The notes: a model not told the origin generated them from the sequence alone. 64,000 nucleotides of DNA from Alteromonadaceae bacterium BrNp21-10 (GCA_030418115.1 JAUHQD010000005.1:124001-188000); one strand, 5' to 3'; positions 28,131 to 38,539 are shown, counted from the first letter of the stretch. Numbers and translations are program-made.

Positions 28131-29483
28131 TTATGATTGACCGCGGCGATTACCACTGGCTTGGGCTTTACGCGCAGCATCACCAGTACCAGCTGGCTTA
28201 GGCTTACGACGACGCGGATTGCTGTTTGGCTTAGGGTTATGCCCTTGAGCATTGTCACCAGATCGTTGTCCGTCACGATGATCAACTCTTGGCTTTTTAG
28301 GCTTTTTCGGTTTAATCGCTCTAGAATCCAAGTTGGACTCAGGAATGCCATGAATAGGTTCAAACCCCGGTAATTTCTTACGGGGGAGTACTTGCTGAAT
28401 CAGGCGCTCAATGCCTTTTAACTCTTTCATCTCATCAGCACACACTAATGAAATAGCTTCACCGCTCGCGCCAGCACGGCCGGTACGACCAATACGGTGC
28501 ACATAATCTTCAGACACATGGGGTAATTCATAATTAACCACATGAGGAAGCTGATCAATATCAATGCCTCTGGCAGCGATATCGGTAGCAACTAATATTT
28601 TAATCTCACCATTTTTAAATTCAGCCAAGGCCTTAGTACGAGCGGCCTGACTTTTATTACCGTGAATCGCTGAGGCAGAAATACCACGAGCTAATAATTG
28701 CTTCACTAAGCGATTAGCACCATGTTTGGTACGCATAAACACCAACACCTGTTGCCACTGATGATGTTTAATTAAATGGGTTAACAGCGCCGACTTCTGA
28801 TTCTTATCAACTTCGTAAATAAACTGTTCAATTTTGTTGGCCGTGGTATTCCGCGGAGCCACTTCAATTTCAACAGGGTTATTAATCAAGCCTTTGGCCA
28901 AGGCGCGAATATCATTAGAAAAAGTCGCTGAAAACATTAAGTTCTGGCGCACTTTGGGTAACACTCTAATAATTTTTTTAATATCGTGAATAAAGCCCAT
29001 ATCTAGCATACGGTCCGCTTCATCCAATACCAGCACTTCTAGCTGGTTAAATTTAAGCGCATTTTGATTATACAAATCAAGTAATCTACCAGGTGTTGCC
29101 ACCAACACATCCACACCGCCACGTAGCGCCTGCATTTGTGGATTAATCTTCACACCACCAAACACCACCGCCGAGCGCAACTTAGTGTGTTTAGAATAGG
29201 TTTTCACATTCTCATGTACCTGCGCCGCCAATTCTCGAGTAGGTGTTAACACTAATACTCGAACTTGATTACCCTTCGCTGGCGCACCTTGTAATAAACG
29301 GTGCAAAATAGGTAAGGTAAATGCTGCGGTTTTACCGGTGCCGGTTTGTGCTGCAGCCATGACATCCTTGCCTTCCATAACCGCTGGAATCGCTTTAGCC
29401 TGAATAGGTGAAGGTGTGTCATAACCTTGTTCAGCGACTGCTTCTAACAAAGATGGAGATAAGCCTAAAGAAAGGAATGTCAT
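28131..29483 (-). CDS. rhlE: DEAD-box ATP-dependent RNA helicase RhlE
   Basis: A 450-residue helicase with Q motif (F-x-x-L-G-L...G-Y-D-T-P-S-P-I-Q), Walker [24 protein letters not shown], and the C-terminal H-R-I-G-R-T-G-R. A basic Lys/Arg/Pro-rich tail (about 375-450) is typical for RhlE and aids RNA binding. Likely roles are ribosome assembly and mRNA turnover. Part of its 5' coding sequence is duplicated just upstream (see the repeat at 29524). Confidence 0.93.
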   Translation of the reverse strand: MTFLSLGLSPSLLEAVAEQGYDTPSPIQAKAIPAVMEGKDVMAAAQTGTGKTAAFTLPILHRLLQGAPAKGNQVRVLVLTPTRELAAQVHENVKTYSKHTKLRSAVVFGGVKINPQMQALRGGVDVLVATPGRLLDLYNQNALKFNQLEVLVLDEADRMLDMGFIHDIKKIIRVLPKVRQNLMFSATFSNDIRALAKGLINNPVEIEVAPRNTTANKIEQFIYEVDKNQKSALLTHLIKHHQWQQVLVFMRTKHGANRLVKQLLARGISASAIHGNKSQAARTKALAEFKNGEIKILVATDIAARGIDIDQLPHVVNYELPHVSEDYVHRIGRTGRAGASGEAISLVCADEMKELKGIERLIQQVLPRKKLPGFEPIHGIPESNLDSRAIKPKKPKKPRVDHRDGQRSGDNAQGHNPKPNSNPRRRKPKPAGTGDAARKAQASGNRRGQS

Positions 29484-29523
29484 AGATACTTCTTGTGGTG
29501 AATAGATAAATTAAGTGTAGACC

Positions 29524-29548
29524 GCTTCTAACAAAGATGGAGATAAGC
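29524..29548. repeat. 25-bp duplicate of the rhlE 5' coding sequence
   Basis: The 25 bases at 29524-29548 are identical to 29440-29464 inside the N-terminal coding part of rhlE, offset by 84 bases. The copy lies in the rhlE leader. It may be a slippage scar or may affect translation. Beyond it, 29549-29848 is a very AT-rich stretch that must hold the receptor promoter; I see no clear operator there. Confidence 0.75.
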
Positions 29549-29848
29549 GGGTCGCGCATAATACAGCAACTAATGGCTATCCGCTATGCTCAATTAGACA
29601 GCACTTTACTGATAATCCAAAAACATCAAAAAAACACCCTACGGCTTTACACCTATTTTCACATAACAAATTGAAAATTAATGATAAATATTAAAACAAT
29701 AAAAAATTAACATTTAAAAATAAGGCCTAACCACAGTAAATGACAAAAAGTTACACTTTTACATAACATTGTTAAATATTTTCTGCTATTAATTGGTTTG
29801 CAGCCGATATAAATATCAATTAATTAAAATTAATACTTGGACAACACT

Positions 29849-32320
29849 ATGGGTAAACAACCACATCAAGGTTTTCGGCTGACCACCATCTCAGCTGCAT
29901 TGATTTCTAGTTTCACGGCAAGTTCAGTCGCGGCACAATCAAGCGAAGCACTGCAAGGCGGTATTGAAAAAATCGAAATCACCGCAACACGCCGATCTGG
30001 CACAGTGCAGGAAGCACCGTTGAACATCACCGCTTTAACCGCGGATGTGTTGGCTGAACAAAATATTGGCGATCTGGAAGATGTCGCGCGTTGGGTACCG
30101 GGATTAACCGTCACCGATCAAGGTGGCCGTCAAGACTCACCCATTATTGTGCGTGGGTTAAACACCAACTCTTCAGGACCAGGCTCTGATGGTGGCACTG
30201 TGGCCACTTATGTCGGTGAAATTCCATTATTTATTAATTTACGCCTAAACGATATTGAACGCGTGGAAGTCCTCATTGGGCCGCAGGGCACCTTGTACGG
30301 TGCAGGCACATTAGGCGGTGCGATTCGTTATATCCCGAAAAAGGCTGATTTGGAATTCTTCAGTGGTGAGGTCTATGGCGACATATTTAGTCTAAGTGAA
30401 AGTGACAGTATGGGCGGTGAAGGTGGCTTTATCGCAAATATTCCGCTTATTACCGACACCTTGGCATTACGTACTTCCATCAATTATTTCAACAATCCGG
30501 GATTTATTGATTATGCCTACACGGTAAAAACGCCTGGAGTATCCTTAGCGGATCCAGATTGGTCAAATTCGTCAGAAATTAATGACAACCTGCAAAACAT
30601 TAAAGATGCCAACGGCGAAAAAACCATGACAGCCAAAGTGTCATTACGTTGGTTACCAACCGATTTGATTGACGCCAACCTGTCGTATTTTTATCAGGAT
30701 AAAGAAGTGGAAGGCCGCTCTATTAGCCATTATGGCAGTTTAGCTGCTGAGAATGGGCTAGGCACTTTGGTGGGCCCCTATGAATCGACTTACCGAGTCG
30801 AAGAACCTAACGACATCACCGATGAATTATTAAGTTTGGAAGTTAACGCTGATTTGGAATTTGCCGACTTAGTCTCTGCCACCGGTTGGTCCAAATATAA
30901 CCAACTGGGGCAACGTGACCAATCGGACTTACTTATTTGGCTGAGTTTTAGCTATGAAGAATTCCCTTCTTTTACCGCATTTACCCGCGAAGAGGCAGAA
31001 GTCAAAAACTTTACCCAAGAACTACGTTTGGTATCCAAAGATGATTCTGATCTGTCATGGATAGTCGGTGCGTTTTACAACAAACAAGAAGAAGTAGCAG
31101 AAAGCCGAGAATTCACCCCTCATTACGATGAATTTATTATTGGAGATGGTGAAGGCCTGCTTCGTCCTGATGCGCTGGAATACATTGAAGCCGCTGAAAC
31201 AGAAATTACCGAAAAAGCTATTTTCGGTGAACTTGCTTATCAACTGACCGATAAATTGACGCTGACGTTCGGCGCCCGTTTCTACGAGTACAATGTAACA
31301 TCCAAGTCTGCATTTGACCTACCATTAGCCAATACCGTGTTTGACGGCGTACCTGCCGATGTAATCAATCTAGAATACGAAACCCTAGCAGCGGATGACA
31401 ACGGCTCATTGTTCAAATTCAATGCCAGCTATCAAATGGATGCTGATGTATTACTTTATGGCACAGTAAGTGAAGGGTTCCGTATTGGCGGTGCTAACGG
31501 CGTGCCCTTATGTCCTGCCGATTTAAATCCGCAGGAACAAAATCTATGTGCATTACCTAACGAAGTATTTTATACACCAGATACCACCATTAACTACGAA
31601 CTTGGCTTCAAAAGTACGTGGTTTAAAAACAAGCTGCATTTTAATGCCGCAGCATTTTTAGTGGATTGGCAAGATGCACAGGTTAATGGAGCGACTTCAT
31701 ACGGCTCATTACCTATTACCTCAAATGCTGCAGGGGCACAAAGTCAAGGAATTGAAATTTCCAGCCGAGCGATAATGAGCGACAACTTAACTGCTTATGC
31801 GACTTTTTCCTATACACAGGCCGAGTTGGCCGCAGATGCGCCATTCTTATTTGCGACCCATTTAGATGAAAATGACGAGCCGATCATACCAGTGCCTGGA
31901 TTTTATGATGGCAAAGACGGTGACCGCCTACCGGGTTCACCGGAAACACAGTTTTCATTTGGCTTAAAGTACACCCAAGAAATCTTCGGTGATAAATTAC
32001 TAGATGTGATCTACGGTTTAACCGCACAAAGCGACGTCGTTACCACAGTAGGTATGCGTAATAATGGTGAAATATTGCCCGGCTACGGCTTGAGCAATCT
32101 GTCTGCGAGCATTTCCGGTAACTTATGGGCTGTTACTTTATACGTAGATAATTTATTCGATAAATACACTTTTACATCCAGCCGAGTCGATAAAAGTTAC
32201 ATCGGTATTGCTGAATATGATTTTGAAAAATCCAATGCCTATGACCTAATACGTAATTACGGACACTTTGTAAATATGCCGCGTAAAGTTGGCGTTAAAT
32301 TTACCTATAAGTTTGAATAA
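29849..32320 (+). CDS. TonB-dependent outer-membrane receptor
   Basis: About 823 residues: signal peptide (S-S-V-A-A-Q), a TonB-box-like I-E-K-I-E-I-T-A-T, plug domain (about 50-165) with P-I-I-V-R-G and G-P-Q-G-T-L-Y-G, and a 22-strand barrel ending in a typical Y-K-F-E terminus. It is of the IroN/BtuB-like class common in marine gammaproteobacteria. Substrate unknown. ATG at 29849 is preferred to a TTG four codons earlier. It is followed by an 18-bp-stem terminator and a TPR-sulfotransferase gene, a pairing often seen in Shewanella and Alteromonas relatives. Confidence 0.92.
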   Translation: MGKQPHQGFRLTTISAALISSFTASSVAAQSSEALQGGIEKIEITATRRSGTVQEAPLNITALTADVLAEQNIGDLEDVARWVPGLTVTDQGGRQDSPIIVRGLNTNSSGPGSDGGTVATYVGEIPLFINLRLNDIERVEVLIGPQGTLYGAGTLGGAIRYIPKKADLEFFSGEVYGDIFSLSESDSMGGEGGFIANIPLITDTLALRTSINYFNNPGFIDYAYTVKTPGVSLADPDWSNSSEINDNLQNIKDANGEKTMTAKVSLRWLPTDLIDANLSYFYQDKEVEGRSISHYGSLAAENGLGTLVGPYESTYRVEEPNDITDELLSLEVNADLEFADLVSATGWSKYNQLGQRDQSDLLIWLSFSYEEFPSFTAFTREEAEVKNFTQELRLVSKDDSDLSWIVGAFYNKQEEVAESREFTPHYDEFIIGDGEGLLRPDALEYIEAAETEITEKAIFGELAYQLTDKLTLTFGARFYEYNVTSKSAFDLPLANTVFDGVPADVINLEYETLAADDNGSLFKFNASYQMDADVLLYGTVSEGFRIGGANGVPLCPADLNPQEQNLCALPNEVFYTPDTTINYELGFKSTWFKNKLHFNAAAFLVDWQDAQVNGATSYGSLPITSNAAGAQSQGIEISSRAIMSDNLTAYATFSYTQAELAADAPFLFATHLDENDEPIIPVPGFYDGKDGDRLPGSPETQFSFGLKYTQEIFGDKLLDVIYGLTAQSDVVTTVGMRNNGEILPGYGLSNLSASISGNLWAVTLYVDNLFDKYTFTSSRVDKSYIGIAEYDFEKSNAYDLIRNYGHFVNMPRKVGVKFTYKFE

Positions 32321-32342
32321 ACTCGCAACGTCTTAGACATGT

Positions 32343-32394
32343 AAGGCACTTATGATCATATTGTCCTTATGATCATAAGTGCCTTGTTTTTATT
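32343..32394 (+). terminator. Strong rho-independent terminator
   Basis: Perfect 18-base stem AAGGCACTTATGATCATA with a seven-base loop and its complement, followed by GTTTTTATTT. It separates the receptor gene from the sulfotransferase gene, so the two are probably not co-transcribed at full level. Confidence 0.92.
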
Positions 32395-32431
32395 TAACCC
32401 CTATGGATAAAGAGTGTTGTTTTAATCCCCT

Positions 32432-33994
32432 ATGCAAAATCTACAACAACTTCATCAACAGGCTATTGAGTTAATCAACCGCCAACAATTTCAACAAGCG
32501 CATCCGTTACTGGTCAGTGTGGTGCGCCGGCAGCCGGAACATGCCGATAGTTGGTTCTTACTAGGGATTATCAACTTCGAATTAGGTCAAGTACGCAAAT
32601 CCATCAGCCTGATAGAGAAAGCAATTGGCATAAAGGCAATGCCTGAATACCTCGCTCATCTGGCCAAATCCTACGCCTTAATGGGTGATTTAAATCGCGC
32701 CAAAGCCTTGGCAATACAAGCCCCCGCAAGTGACATAGACCAACCACTTACGTTAGATACTCTGGGTGTAGCCTTAAGCCGAGTTGGTTTACACCATGAG
32801 GCTTTAAACTACTTCACCAAAGCGATCTCACTGGTTAGTAGCAACCCGCAGTTTTTTTACAACTATGCGGTCGCCTGCAAATTTATTGGTGATTTTGACA
32901 AGGCACGCGACGCATTTGAAGCCGCCATCCAATTACAGCCGGATTATCATCAAGCCCACTTTGCCTTAGCCGATTTAGGCGACACCACCGTTGAGAAAAA
33001 CCATATCCCGCGTTTGCAGCAAGTGTTAACTCGTTGCGTTCATCCCGATGCTACCTTGCATATTTACCATGCGCTCGCCAAAGAACATGAGAGCATAAAG
33101 GCTTATGCAAAAGCTTTTGAGTACTTGCAACAAGGTAAGCAGAACAAACTTGCTACCCTAAATTATCAGATTGCCGACGACCTCAAACTATTCGCAATAT
33201 CCTTGCAGCAATTATCCTTGTCGCAAGTCGATGCAACCGGCCACCCCAGTAATGAGCCAATTTTTGTTCTAGGCATGCCCCGCTCTGGCACTACATTAGT
33301 TGAGCGTATTATCAGTAACCATAGCGATGTAACCTCAGCTGGCGAATTACAAGACTTTGGTATGGCGGTTAAAGAGCTGACTAAAACGCCCTCGCAAAAA
33401 GTGCTAGATATCGACACCTTAGAACAAGCTGAAATACTCAACTTCAATACACTAGGGCAAACGTACTTAGACAGAACCCGCGCACTCACCGGTAACACCC
33501 CACGCTTTATTGATAAACTACCGTTTAATTTCTTTTATCTAGGGTTAATTAAACAAGCCTTACCCAATGCCAAAATAATCTGTTTGCTGCGTAACCCAAT
33601 GGATACCTGCATTGGCAACTTTCGCCAATTATTTTCTATCAACAGTCCTTACTATTATTACGCTTATGATCTTGAAACCATCAGCCAGTTTTATCGCCAA
33701 TTTCATCAACTAGCCCATGCCACTGCGCAACTTGGTTGGGACAATTTTAAGTTAGTTAATTACGAGCAATTGGTTAGTGACCCTGAGCAACAAGTTCGCG
33801 AGCTTATCGACTTTTGTGATTTAGACTGGCAGCAGCAGTGCTTACATGTCGAAAAAAATACCGCGCCAGTATCTACCGCCAGCAAAGTACAAGTACGCGA
33901 GCCCATCAACACCCAATCCATTGGTCGCTGGCAACACTACAGTGACAATACTCAATCGATTCAACAGCAACTTGCCGATCTCATGCCTCAGTAA
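32432..33994 (+). CDS. TPR-containing sulfotransferase
   Basis: A 520-residue cytosolic protein: N-terminal tetratricopeptide repeats (about 5-260), then a sulfotransferase domain beginning at the PAPS-binding loop G-M-P-R-S-G-T-T (Gly281 onward), with L-R-N-P-M-D as the second (3'-phosphate) motif. It should transfer sulfate from PAPS to an unknown acceptor. Genes of this class are frequently placed beside TonB-dependent receptors in Alteromonadales, but the functional link has not been defined in what I can see. Confidence 0.88.
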   Translation: MQNLQQLHQQAIELINRQQFQQAHPLLVSVVRRQPEHADSWFLLGIINFELGQVRKSISLIEKAIGIKAMPEYLAHLAKSYALMGDLNRAKALAIQAPASDIDQPLTLDTLGVALSRVGLHHEALNYFTKAISLVSSNPQFFYNYAVACKFIGDFDKARDAFEAAIQLQPDYHQAHFALADLGDTTVEKNHIPRLQQVLTRCVHPDATLHIYHALAKEHESIKAYAKAFEYLQQGKQNKLATLNYQIADDLKLFAISLQQLSLSQVDATGHPSNEPIFVLGMPRSGTTLVERIISNHSDVTSAGELQDFGMAVKELTKTPSQKVLDIDTLEQAEILNFNTLGQTYLDRTRALTGNTPRFIDKLPFNFFYLGLIKQALPNAKIICLLRNPMDTCIGNFRQLFSINSPYYYYAYDLETISQFYRQFHQLAHATAQLGWDNFKLVNYEQLVSDPEQQVRELIDFCDLDWQQQCLHVEKNTAPVSTASKVQVREPINTQSIGRWQHYSDNTQSIQQQLADLMPQ

Positions 33995-34101
33995 CGAATG
34001 TGAATTTAGTGATTACTCAGATTATTTGAAACTAAGCCAAGCAGTTACGATCGTTAAAGATACCGCTATAATCACCCATCAATTTTTTAAGAGGCACAAC
34101 C

Positions 34102-34383
34102 ATGAATATTAATGAATATTTTGACGGCAACGTAAAATCCATCGCTTTTGATACCACCGGCTTACCAGCAACCGTTGGCGTAATGGCTAAAGGTGAATAT
34201 ACCTTCGGTACTGATAGTTATGAATATATGTCAGTTATTTGTGGTGAGTTAATCGTCAAATTACCTGGTTCAGACGAATGGCAAAGCGTTGGCCGTGGTG
34301 AAAAATTTGAAGTACCTGCCAATGCCAGTTTCGATGTAAAGGTACCGGTAGATACCGCCTACATGTGTGAATATAAGCGCTAA
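34102..34383 (+). CDS. ppnP: Pyrimidine/purine nucleoside phosphorylase PpnP
   Basis: A 93-residue single cupin (formerly YaiE/DUF1255) with [18 protein letters not shown] and the terminal C-E-Y motif. PpnP phosphorolytically cleaves several nucleosides to base and ribose-1-phosphate. GAGG precedes the ATG. Length matches the family exactly. Confidence 0.93.
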   Translation: MNINEYFDGNVKSIAFDTTGLPATVGVMAKGEYTFGTDSYEYMSVICGELIVKLPGSDEWQSVGRGEKFEVPANASFDVKVPVDTAYMCEYKR

Positions 34384-34396
34384 GCATTTAGCCAAA

Positions 34397-34424
34397 ACGC
34401 AAACCATATGATTATAGTTTGCGT
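34397..34424. terminator. Possible shared terminator of convergent genes
   Basis: ACGCAAAC pairs with GTTTGCGT across a 12-base loop between ppnP and the convergent solute-binding protein gene, whose last codons it overlaps. There is no long T-tract, so strength is doubtful. Confidence 0.45.
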
Positions 34425-35230
34425 GAGTCCTCAGTTTTATCGGTGGTTACGGTTTGCTGATAATACTGGGGATATTGTTTTTTAAAATCATCAATGGTCT
34501 TGGCAAAGATTTTATTGGTATACAGCTGTTGGGCAGCCTTTTCAAAATCACTAACGTAACGCGCAAAGGCCGAGCGTTTAGATAGCGCGATATACACTTG
34601 CGTATCGTGGTTTTCGCTATAATTACTGGCAACAATATTATTAGTGAAATTAGAGTTTTGCTCAATAACCCTATGGCCGTGGCGATCGGTACACAATACC
34701 GCATCTAATCGCCCTTTATTCAACATGCCAAAAGCCGCCTGCAAACTTAATAATTCCACCTTATTAAAATGATCCCCTCTAGCATTATCGAATTGCTTGA
34801 AATGCTTTACCCCGCGGATCACCCCAATACGCAGGCCTTTTAAGTCACTAAAAGTACTAATTTGGGGACCGTCACTATGCACAAAAAATTGTTTAATAGT
34901 GACATCTTTATACAAAAATAAATGAGCGAACTGGCGACGACTATTAGTATCCAAAACACCACCCATAATATCCACTTTGCCCTCTTTGAGCCATTGCATA
35001 CAACGACCAAAAGGAATATTTTTAGTAAAACTTAATTCGAAATTCAATTGTGAAACTAAGCGTTTTGTTACAGCGACATTCTCACCGACAACCTCGCCAT
35101 TCTCACGCAATATTTGCAATGGGGGGTAATGATCCACACACATGGTTAATGTGCCCAGTGCTGGCGTCGAAAAACCTTTGGCCGACAGCAGTAGCAATAT
35201 GAACATAACTAGCCATTTCATCCTGAACAT
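34412..35230 (-). CDS. Periplasmic solute-binding protein, family 3
   Basis: A 272-residue protein with signal peptide (cleaved after G-F-S-T or nearby) and the two-lobed SBP_bac_3 fold: T-M-C-V-D-H-Y-P-P near the mature start and L-K-G-L-R-I-G-V-I-R-G in lobe 2. Such proteins bind amino acids or similar small polar molecules. No permease or ATPase genes are adjacent, so it may be a stand-alone sensor or feeder protein, a common type in Alteromonadales and Shewanella. AGGAG lies upstream of the ATG. Confidence 0.83.
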   Translation of the reverse strand: MFRMKWLVMFILLLLSAKGFSTPALGTLTMCVDHYPPLQILRENGEVVGENVAVTKRLVSQLNFELSFTKNIPFGRCMQWLKEGKVDIMGGVLDTNSRRQFAHLFLYKDVTIKQFFVHSDGPQISTFSDLKGLRIGVIRGVKHFKQFDNARGDHFNKVELLSLQAAFGMLNKGRLDAVLCTDRHGHRVIEQNSNFTNNIVASNYSENHDTQVYIALSKRSAFARYVSDFEKAAQQLYTNKIFAKTIDDFKKQYPQYYQQTVTTDKTEDSRKL

Positions 35231-35423
35231 TCATCACACTCCTACATTGAGCTAATTTATATTTAATTTAGCTACTGTCAGTTTAGGCGACTTTAATGCG
35301 CACATAAACCTCAACAGCAATTACTTTGATAACCAATAAACTGATAAAAATAATGGCGACAGCATCAGTTGCAGAAGATTGAATTTGCATACATACTAAA
35401 CTGGTCTAACCAGAGGATAAGTT

Positions 35424-35933
35424 ATGTCTCAGTCCGATACAATTAACAGCAGCAATCCGTTACGGCAATTTGTAAACTTTGCTAACCGCCAGCCAGCATG
35501 GATTTCCCGCTGGCTAATGACGCGACTTTTCCGTAGCAAAGTGAAATTAGCCGGTACCTGCGGTATTGAAATTTTAGCCACCGATGGTAAATCCGTTACC
35601 TTTCGCCAACGCAATATTCGCAAAACGCAAAACCACATTGGCAATGTACACGCGGCGGCAATGACATTATTAGCCGAGTCGGCTACGGGTTTTATTACTG
35701 GCATTAACTTACCCGGCGACAAACTGCCCCTAGTCAAAAGAATGGATATTAATTTCGTACGTCGGTCAACCGGCGATATGACCGCAACGGCTTATTTAAC
35801 CGATGAGCAAATCGCCCTAATGCAAAGCCAAGAAAAGGGCGAAGTGGTAGTAAAAGTTGAGGTTAAAGATGCGGTTGATGAAACCCCGATTGAATGTCAT
35901 ATTGTCTGGGCGTGGATCCCTAAAAAACGTTAA
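35424..35933 (+). CDS. DUF4442/PaaI-like hotdog-fold protein
   Basis: A 169-residue protein with the hotdog thioesterase signature H-I-G-N-V-H-A-A-A-M-T-L-L-A-E-S around residues 72-87 and a beta-sheet half with M-D-I-N-F-V-R-R-S-T-G-D. Family members are acyl-CoA thioesterases or inactive relatives; the substrate is not predictable. AGAGGA lies upstream of the ATG. Confidence 0.8.
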   Translation: MSQSDTINSSNPLRQFVNFANRQPAWISRWLMTRLFRSKVKLAGTCGIEILATDGKSVTFRQRNIRKTQNHIGNVHAAAMTLLAESATGFITGINLPGDKLPLVKRMDINFVRRSTGDMTATAYLTDEQIALMQSQEKGEVVVKVEVKDAVDETPIECHIVWAWIPKKR

Positions 35934-35975
35934 AACTATTTTTTGCCCTTACTACATTTTTATATAAGTTAGTCA

Positions 35976-35995
35976 ATTAGGATAAACATCCTAAT
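35976..35995. promoter_or_regulatory. Palindromic hairpin downstream of the hotdog gene
   Basis: ATTAGGAT-AAAC-ATCCTAAT is an eight-base perfect stem with a four-base loop. No T-tract follows, so it is either a weak terminator for the upstream gene or an operator in the long ilvI leader region. Confidence 0.4.
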
Positions 35996-36115
35996 ATATT
36001 TAAATTTGTAGGCAAATTATTCCTTAAAGTCGTTTTTTTGAAATATTCATCCTTATTTTACTGTAATTTGCCATTCCAACTTCGGCCACAGTCCAGTAGA
36101 ATCTGCAATCCTAGA

Positions 36116-36250
36116 GTCTGTTTATCTTTGATTTGTAAATTTCGTTACTCTATGGTCTGCGAAAGTACACACCAAAGATAAATAGACACTAACCATAAAC
36201 CGCTTAATTAACCAAAAGTGCCTATCTTTTGCATATTCGCATAAAAGATA
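36116..36250 (+). promoter_or_regulatory. Inverted-repeat leader upstream of ilvIH
   Basis: Two nested pairs of inverted repeats precede ilvI. GTCTGTTTATCTTTG (36116-36130) matches the reverse complement of 36173-36187 at 14 of 15 positions with the remaining pair a G-U; TATCTTTT (36223-36230) pairs with AAAAGATA (36243-36250). All four arms carry the same TATCTTT core. In E. coli ilvIH is controlled by Lrp; here an attenuator-like leader or repeated operator is possible. No leader peptide rich in Val/Leu/Ile is evident. Confidence 0.5.
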
Positions 36251-36278
36251 AGACACCCTATATAAGGAGTACAATCTA

Positions 36279-37997
36279 GTGGAGATGATGTCAGGCGCCG
36301 CCATGGTTGTGCGCGCGCTAAAAGATGCTGGCGTAAAACATGTATTTGGTTACCCCGGCGGTTCTGTACTGGACATTTACGATGCCTTGTATGTACAAGA
36401 TGATGTAGAACACATCTTAGTACGTCATGAACAAGCAGCAGCGCATATGGCCGATGGCTACGCCCGCTCAACGGGTAAAACCGGTACCGTTTTAGTTACC
36501 TCTGGCCCCGGAGCAACCAATACTCTTACCGGTATTGCAACTGCCTATATGGATTCAATTCCAATGGTGGTGTTATCTGGCCAAGTACCAACGATGCATA
36601 TTGGTGAAGACGCTTTCCAAGAAACCGACATGATCGGTTGTTCTCGCCCTATCGTTAAACACAGCTTTTTAGTTAAGCGCGCCGTGGATATTCCAGCTGC
36701 GATTGCCAAGGCCTATCACATTGCTAACACCGGCCGTCCTGGTCCAGTGGTCGTCGATTTACCCAAAGATATCGTCAACCCGTTGGAAGAACACCCTTAT
36801 GTGTTCCCTGAGAACGTACAATTACGCTCTTACAATCCAACGCTAAAAGGCCATAGCAAACAAATTAAAAAAGCCATTGATGTCATCAAAGGCGCAAAAC
36901 GCCCTGTGATGTATGTCGGTGGTGGCGCCGTTGCCTGTGATGCCAGCGATGCAGTAACCAAATTCGCTGAGATTTTAGGCTGCCCAGTAACCTCAACCCT
37001 AATGGGTTTAGGCGCATTTTCTGGCGTGCATGAGCAATCCGTTGGTATGCTAGGTATGCACGGTACTTTTGAAGCTAACAAAACCATGCATAATGCCGAT
37101 TGCATTATTGCCTTGGGTGCGCGTTTCGATGATCGCGTAACCAATAATGTTGCCAAGTTCTGCCCCAATGCCACTATTGTACACGTGGACATTGATCCGA
37201 CTTCAATCTCCAAAACCATTGCTGCCCATGTGCCGGTGGTAGGTTCTATTGATGTCGTACTGGAACAATTTTTTGAAAAGCTGGAAGGTTTTGATAGCAA
37301 AGCACACAAAGAAAACCTAGCCGACTGGTGGCAACAAATTAACCAATGGCGCGCTAAGAAGTGCCTTGAGTACAAATTAGATAACGACCAAATTAAACCA
37401 CAACAGGTGGTTCAAGCGTTATATAAACACACTCAGGGGGATGCGTTCATTACCTCGGATGTGGGCCAGCATCAAATGTTTGCTGCACTATATTACCCGT
37501 TTGCTAAACCTCGTCGTTGGATCAACTCCGGTGGTGCTGGCACCATGGGCTTTGGCTTCCCTGCAGCCATGGGCGTAAAAATCGCGCATCCAGATGCGGT
37601 TGTAGCTTGTGTTACCGGTGACGGCAGTATTCAAATGAATATTCAAGAGCTGGCTACTTGTTTGCAATACAACATACCAGTGAAGATTATCTCTATTAAC
37701 AACCGTGCTTTAGGCATGGTGCGTCAATGGCAAGACATGATCTACAAAGGTCGCCATTCTCATTCTTATATGGATTCGTTACCTGATTTCGTTAAGTTAG
37801 CCGAAGCTTATGGCCATATTGGTATTCAGGTGGATAAACCTGAAGAGCTAGACGACGCTATGGCTCGCTGTTTCGCTGAAAAAGATCGCCTCGTATTTAT
37901 GGATATTCGTGTTGACCAAAATGAACATGTTTACCCCATGCAGATTAAGTATGGTTCCATGGATGATATGCGACTAAGTAAGACGGAGCGCACCTAA
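36279..37997 (+). CDS. ilvI: Acetolactate synthase III, large catalytic subunit
   Basis: A 572-residue ThDP/FAD enzyme that condenses two pyruvates, or pyruvate with 2-oxobutyrate, in branched-chain amino acid synthesis. Motifs include [12 protein letters not shown], the catalytic Glu in R-H-E-Q-A-A-A-H-M, and the ThDP-binding G-D-G-S-I-Q-M-N...N-N. The start is GTG with AAGGAG nine bases upstream; the resulting M-E-M-M-S-G matches the E. coli IlvI N-terminus, so GTG is preferred over the ATG two codons later. Its stop overlaps ilvH (TAATG). Confidence 0.96.
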   Translation: MEMMSGAAMVVRALKDAGVKHVFGYPGGSVLDIYDALYVQDDVEHILVRHEQAAAHMADGYARSTGKTGTVLVTSGPGATNTLTGIATAYMDSIPMVVLSGQVPTMHIGEDAFQETDMIGCSRPIVKHSFLVKRAVDIPAAIAKAYHIANTGRPGPVVVDLPKDIVNPLEEHPYVFPENVQLRSYNPTLKGHSKQIKKAIDVIKGAKRPVMYVGGGAVACDASDAVTKFAEILGCPVTSTLMGLGAFSGVHEQSVGMLGMHGTFEANKTMHNADCIIALGARFDDRVTNNVAKFCPNATIVHVDIDPTSISKTIAAHVPVVGSIDVVLEQFFEKLEGFDSKAHKENLADWWQQINQWRAKKCLEYKLDNDQIKPQQVVQALYKHTQGDAFITSDVGQHQMFAALYYPFAKPRRWINSGGAGTMGFGFPAAMGVKIAHPDAVVACVTGDGSIQMNIQELATCLQYNIPVKIISINNRALGMVRQWQDMIYKGRHSHSYMDSLPDFVKLAEAYGHIGIQVDKPEELDDAMARCFAEKDRLVFMDIRVDQNEHVYPMQIKYGSMDDMRLSKTERT

Positions 37998-38494
37998 TGA
38001 GAAGAATATTATCAGTATTAATGGAAAACGAACCTGGCGCATTATCACGCTTAGTGGGGGTTTTCTCCCAACGTGGTTATAACGTCGATACCTTGTGCGT
38101 TGCACCAGTTGACGACGGTAGTTTGTCGCGTTTAACCATTACCACTCATGGTGATGATAAAGCCATTGAACAAATGACCAAGCAGATGAACAAGCTGATT
38201 GATGTGTTGAAAGTATCGGATTTGACCGATGGCCCCCACATCGAACGCGAACTAATGCTAGTCAAAGTCGCCACTAAACACGAAACAGCTCGCGCCGAAG
38301 TAAAACGTAATGTGGATATTTTCCGCGCGCAAATCGTGGATGTAAGTACCAACAATTACAGCATTCAAATTGCCGGAACCTCCGACAAACTTGACGCCTT
38401 TCTTGAATCCGTTAGCCAAATTGGCGAAGTGATTGAAGCCAGTCGTTCAGGAGTCTGTGGCATCGCCCGTGGTGACAAGGCGCTTCGCCCCTAG
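37997..38494 (+). CDS. ilvH: Acetolactate synthase III, small regulatory subunit
   Basis: A 165-residue regulatory subunit with an N-terminal ACT domain (E-N-E-P-G-A-L-S-R-L-V-G-V-F-S-Q-R-G-Y-N) that binds valine for feedback inhibition, and the C-terminal ALS_ss_C domain ending in S-G-V-C-G-I-A-R-G. Start shares one base with the ilvI stop, so the two subunits are translationally coupled. Confidence 0.96.
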   Translation: MRRILSVLMENEPGALSRLVGVFSQRGYNVDTLCVAPVDDGSLSRLTITTHGDDKAIEQMTKQMNKLIDVLKVSDLTDGPHIERELMLVKVATKHETARAEVKRNVDIFRAQIVDVSTNNYSIQIAGTSDKLDAFLESVSQIGEVIEASRSGVCGIARGDKALRP

Positions 38495-38539
38495 AGTTAC
38501 GGCTGTTACGCTATAAAATAACTTCAAATCTGTTAAAGT

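Noticed and set aside
34397-34424. PurR-type operator (ACGCAAAC/GTTTGCGT)
   Set aside because: The half-sites are 12 bases apart instead of adjacent and lie at the 3' ends of convergent genes, so a terminator hairpin is more likely.
36830-37375. 181-codon frame opposite ilvI
   Set aside because: Antisense to a conserved acetolactate synthase gene, no ribosome site, composition typical of a shadow.
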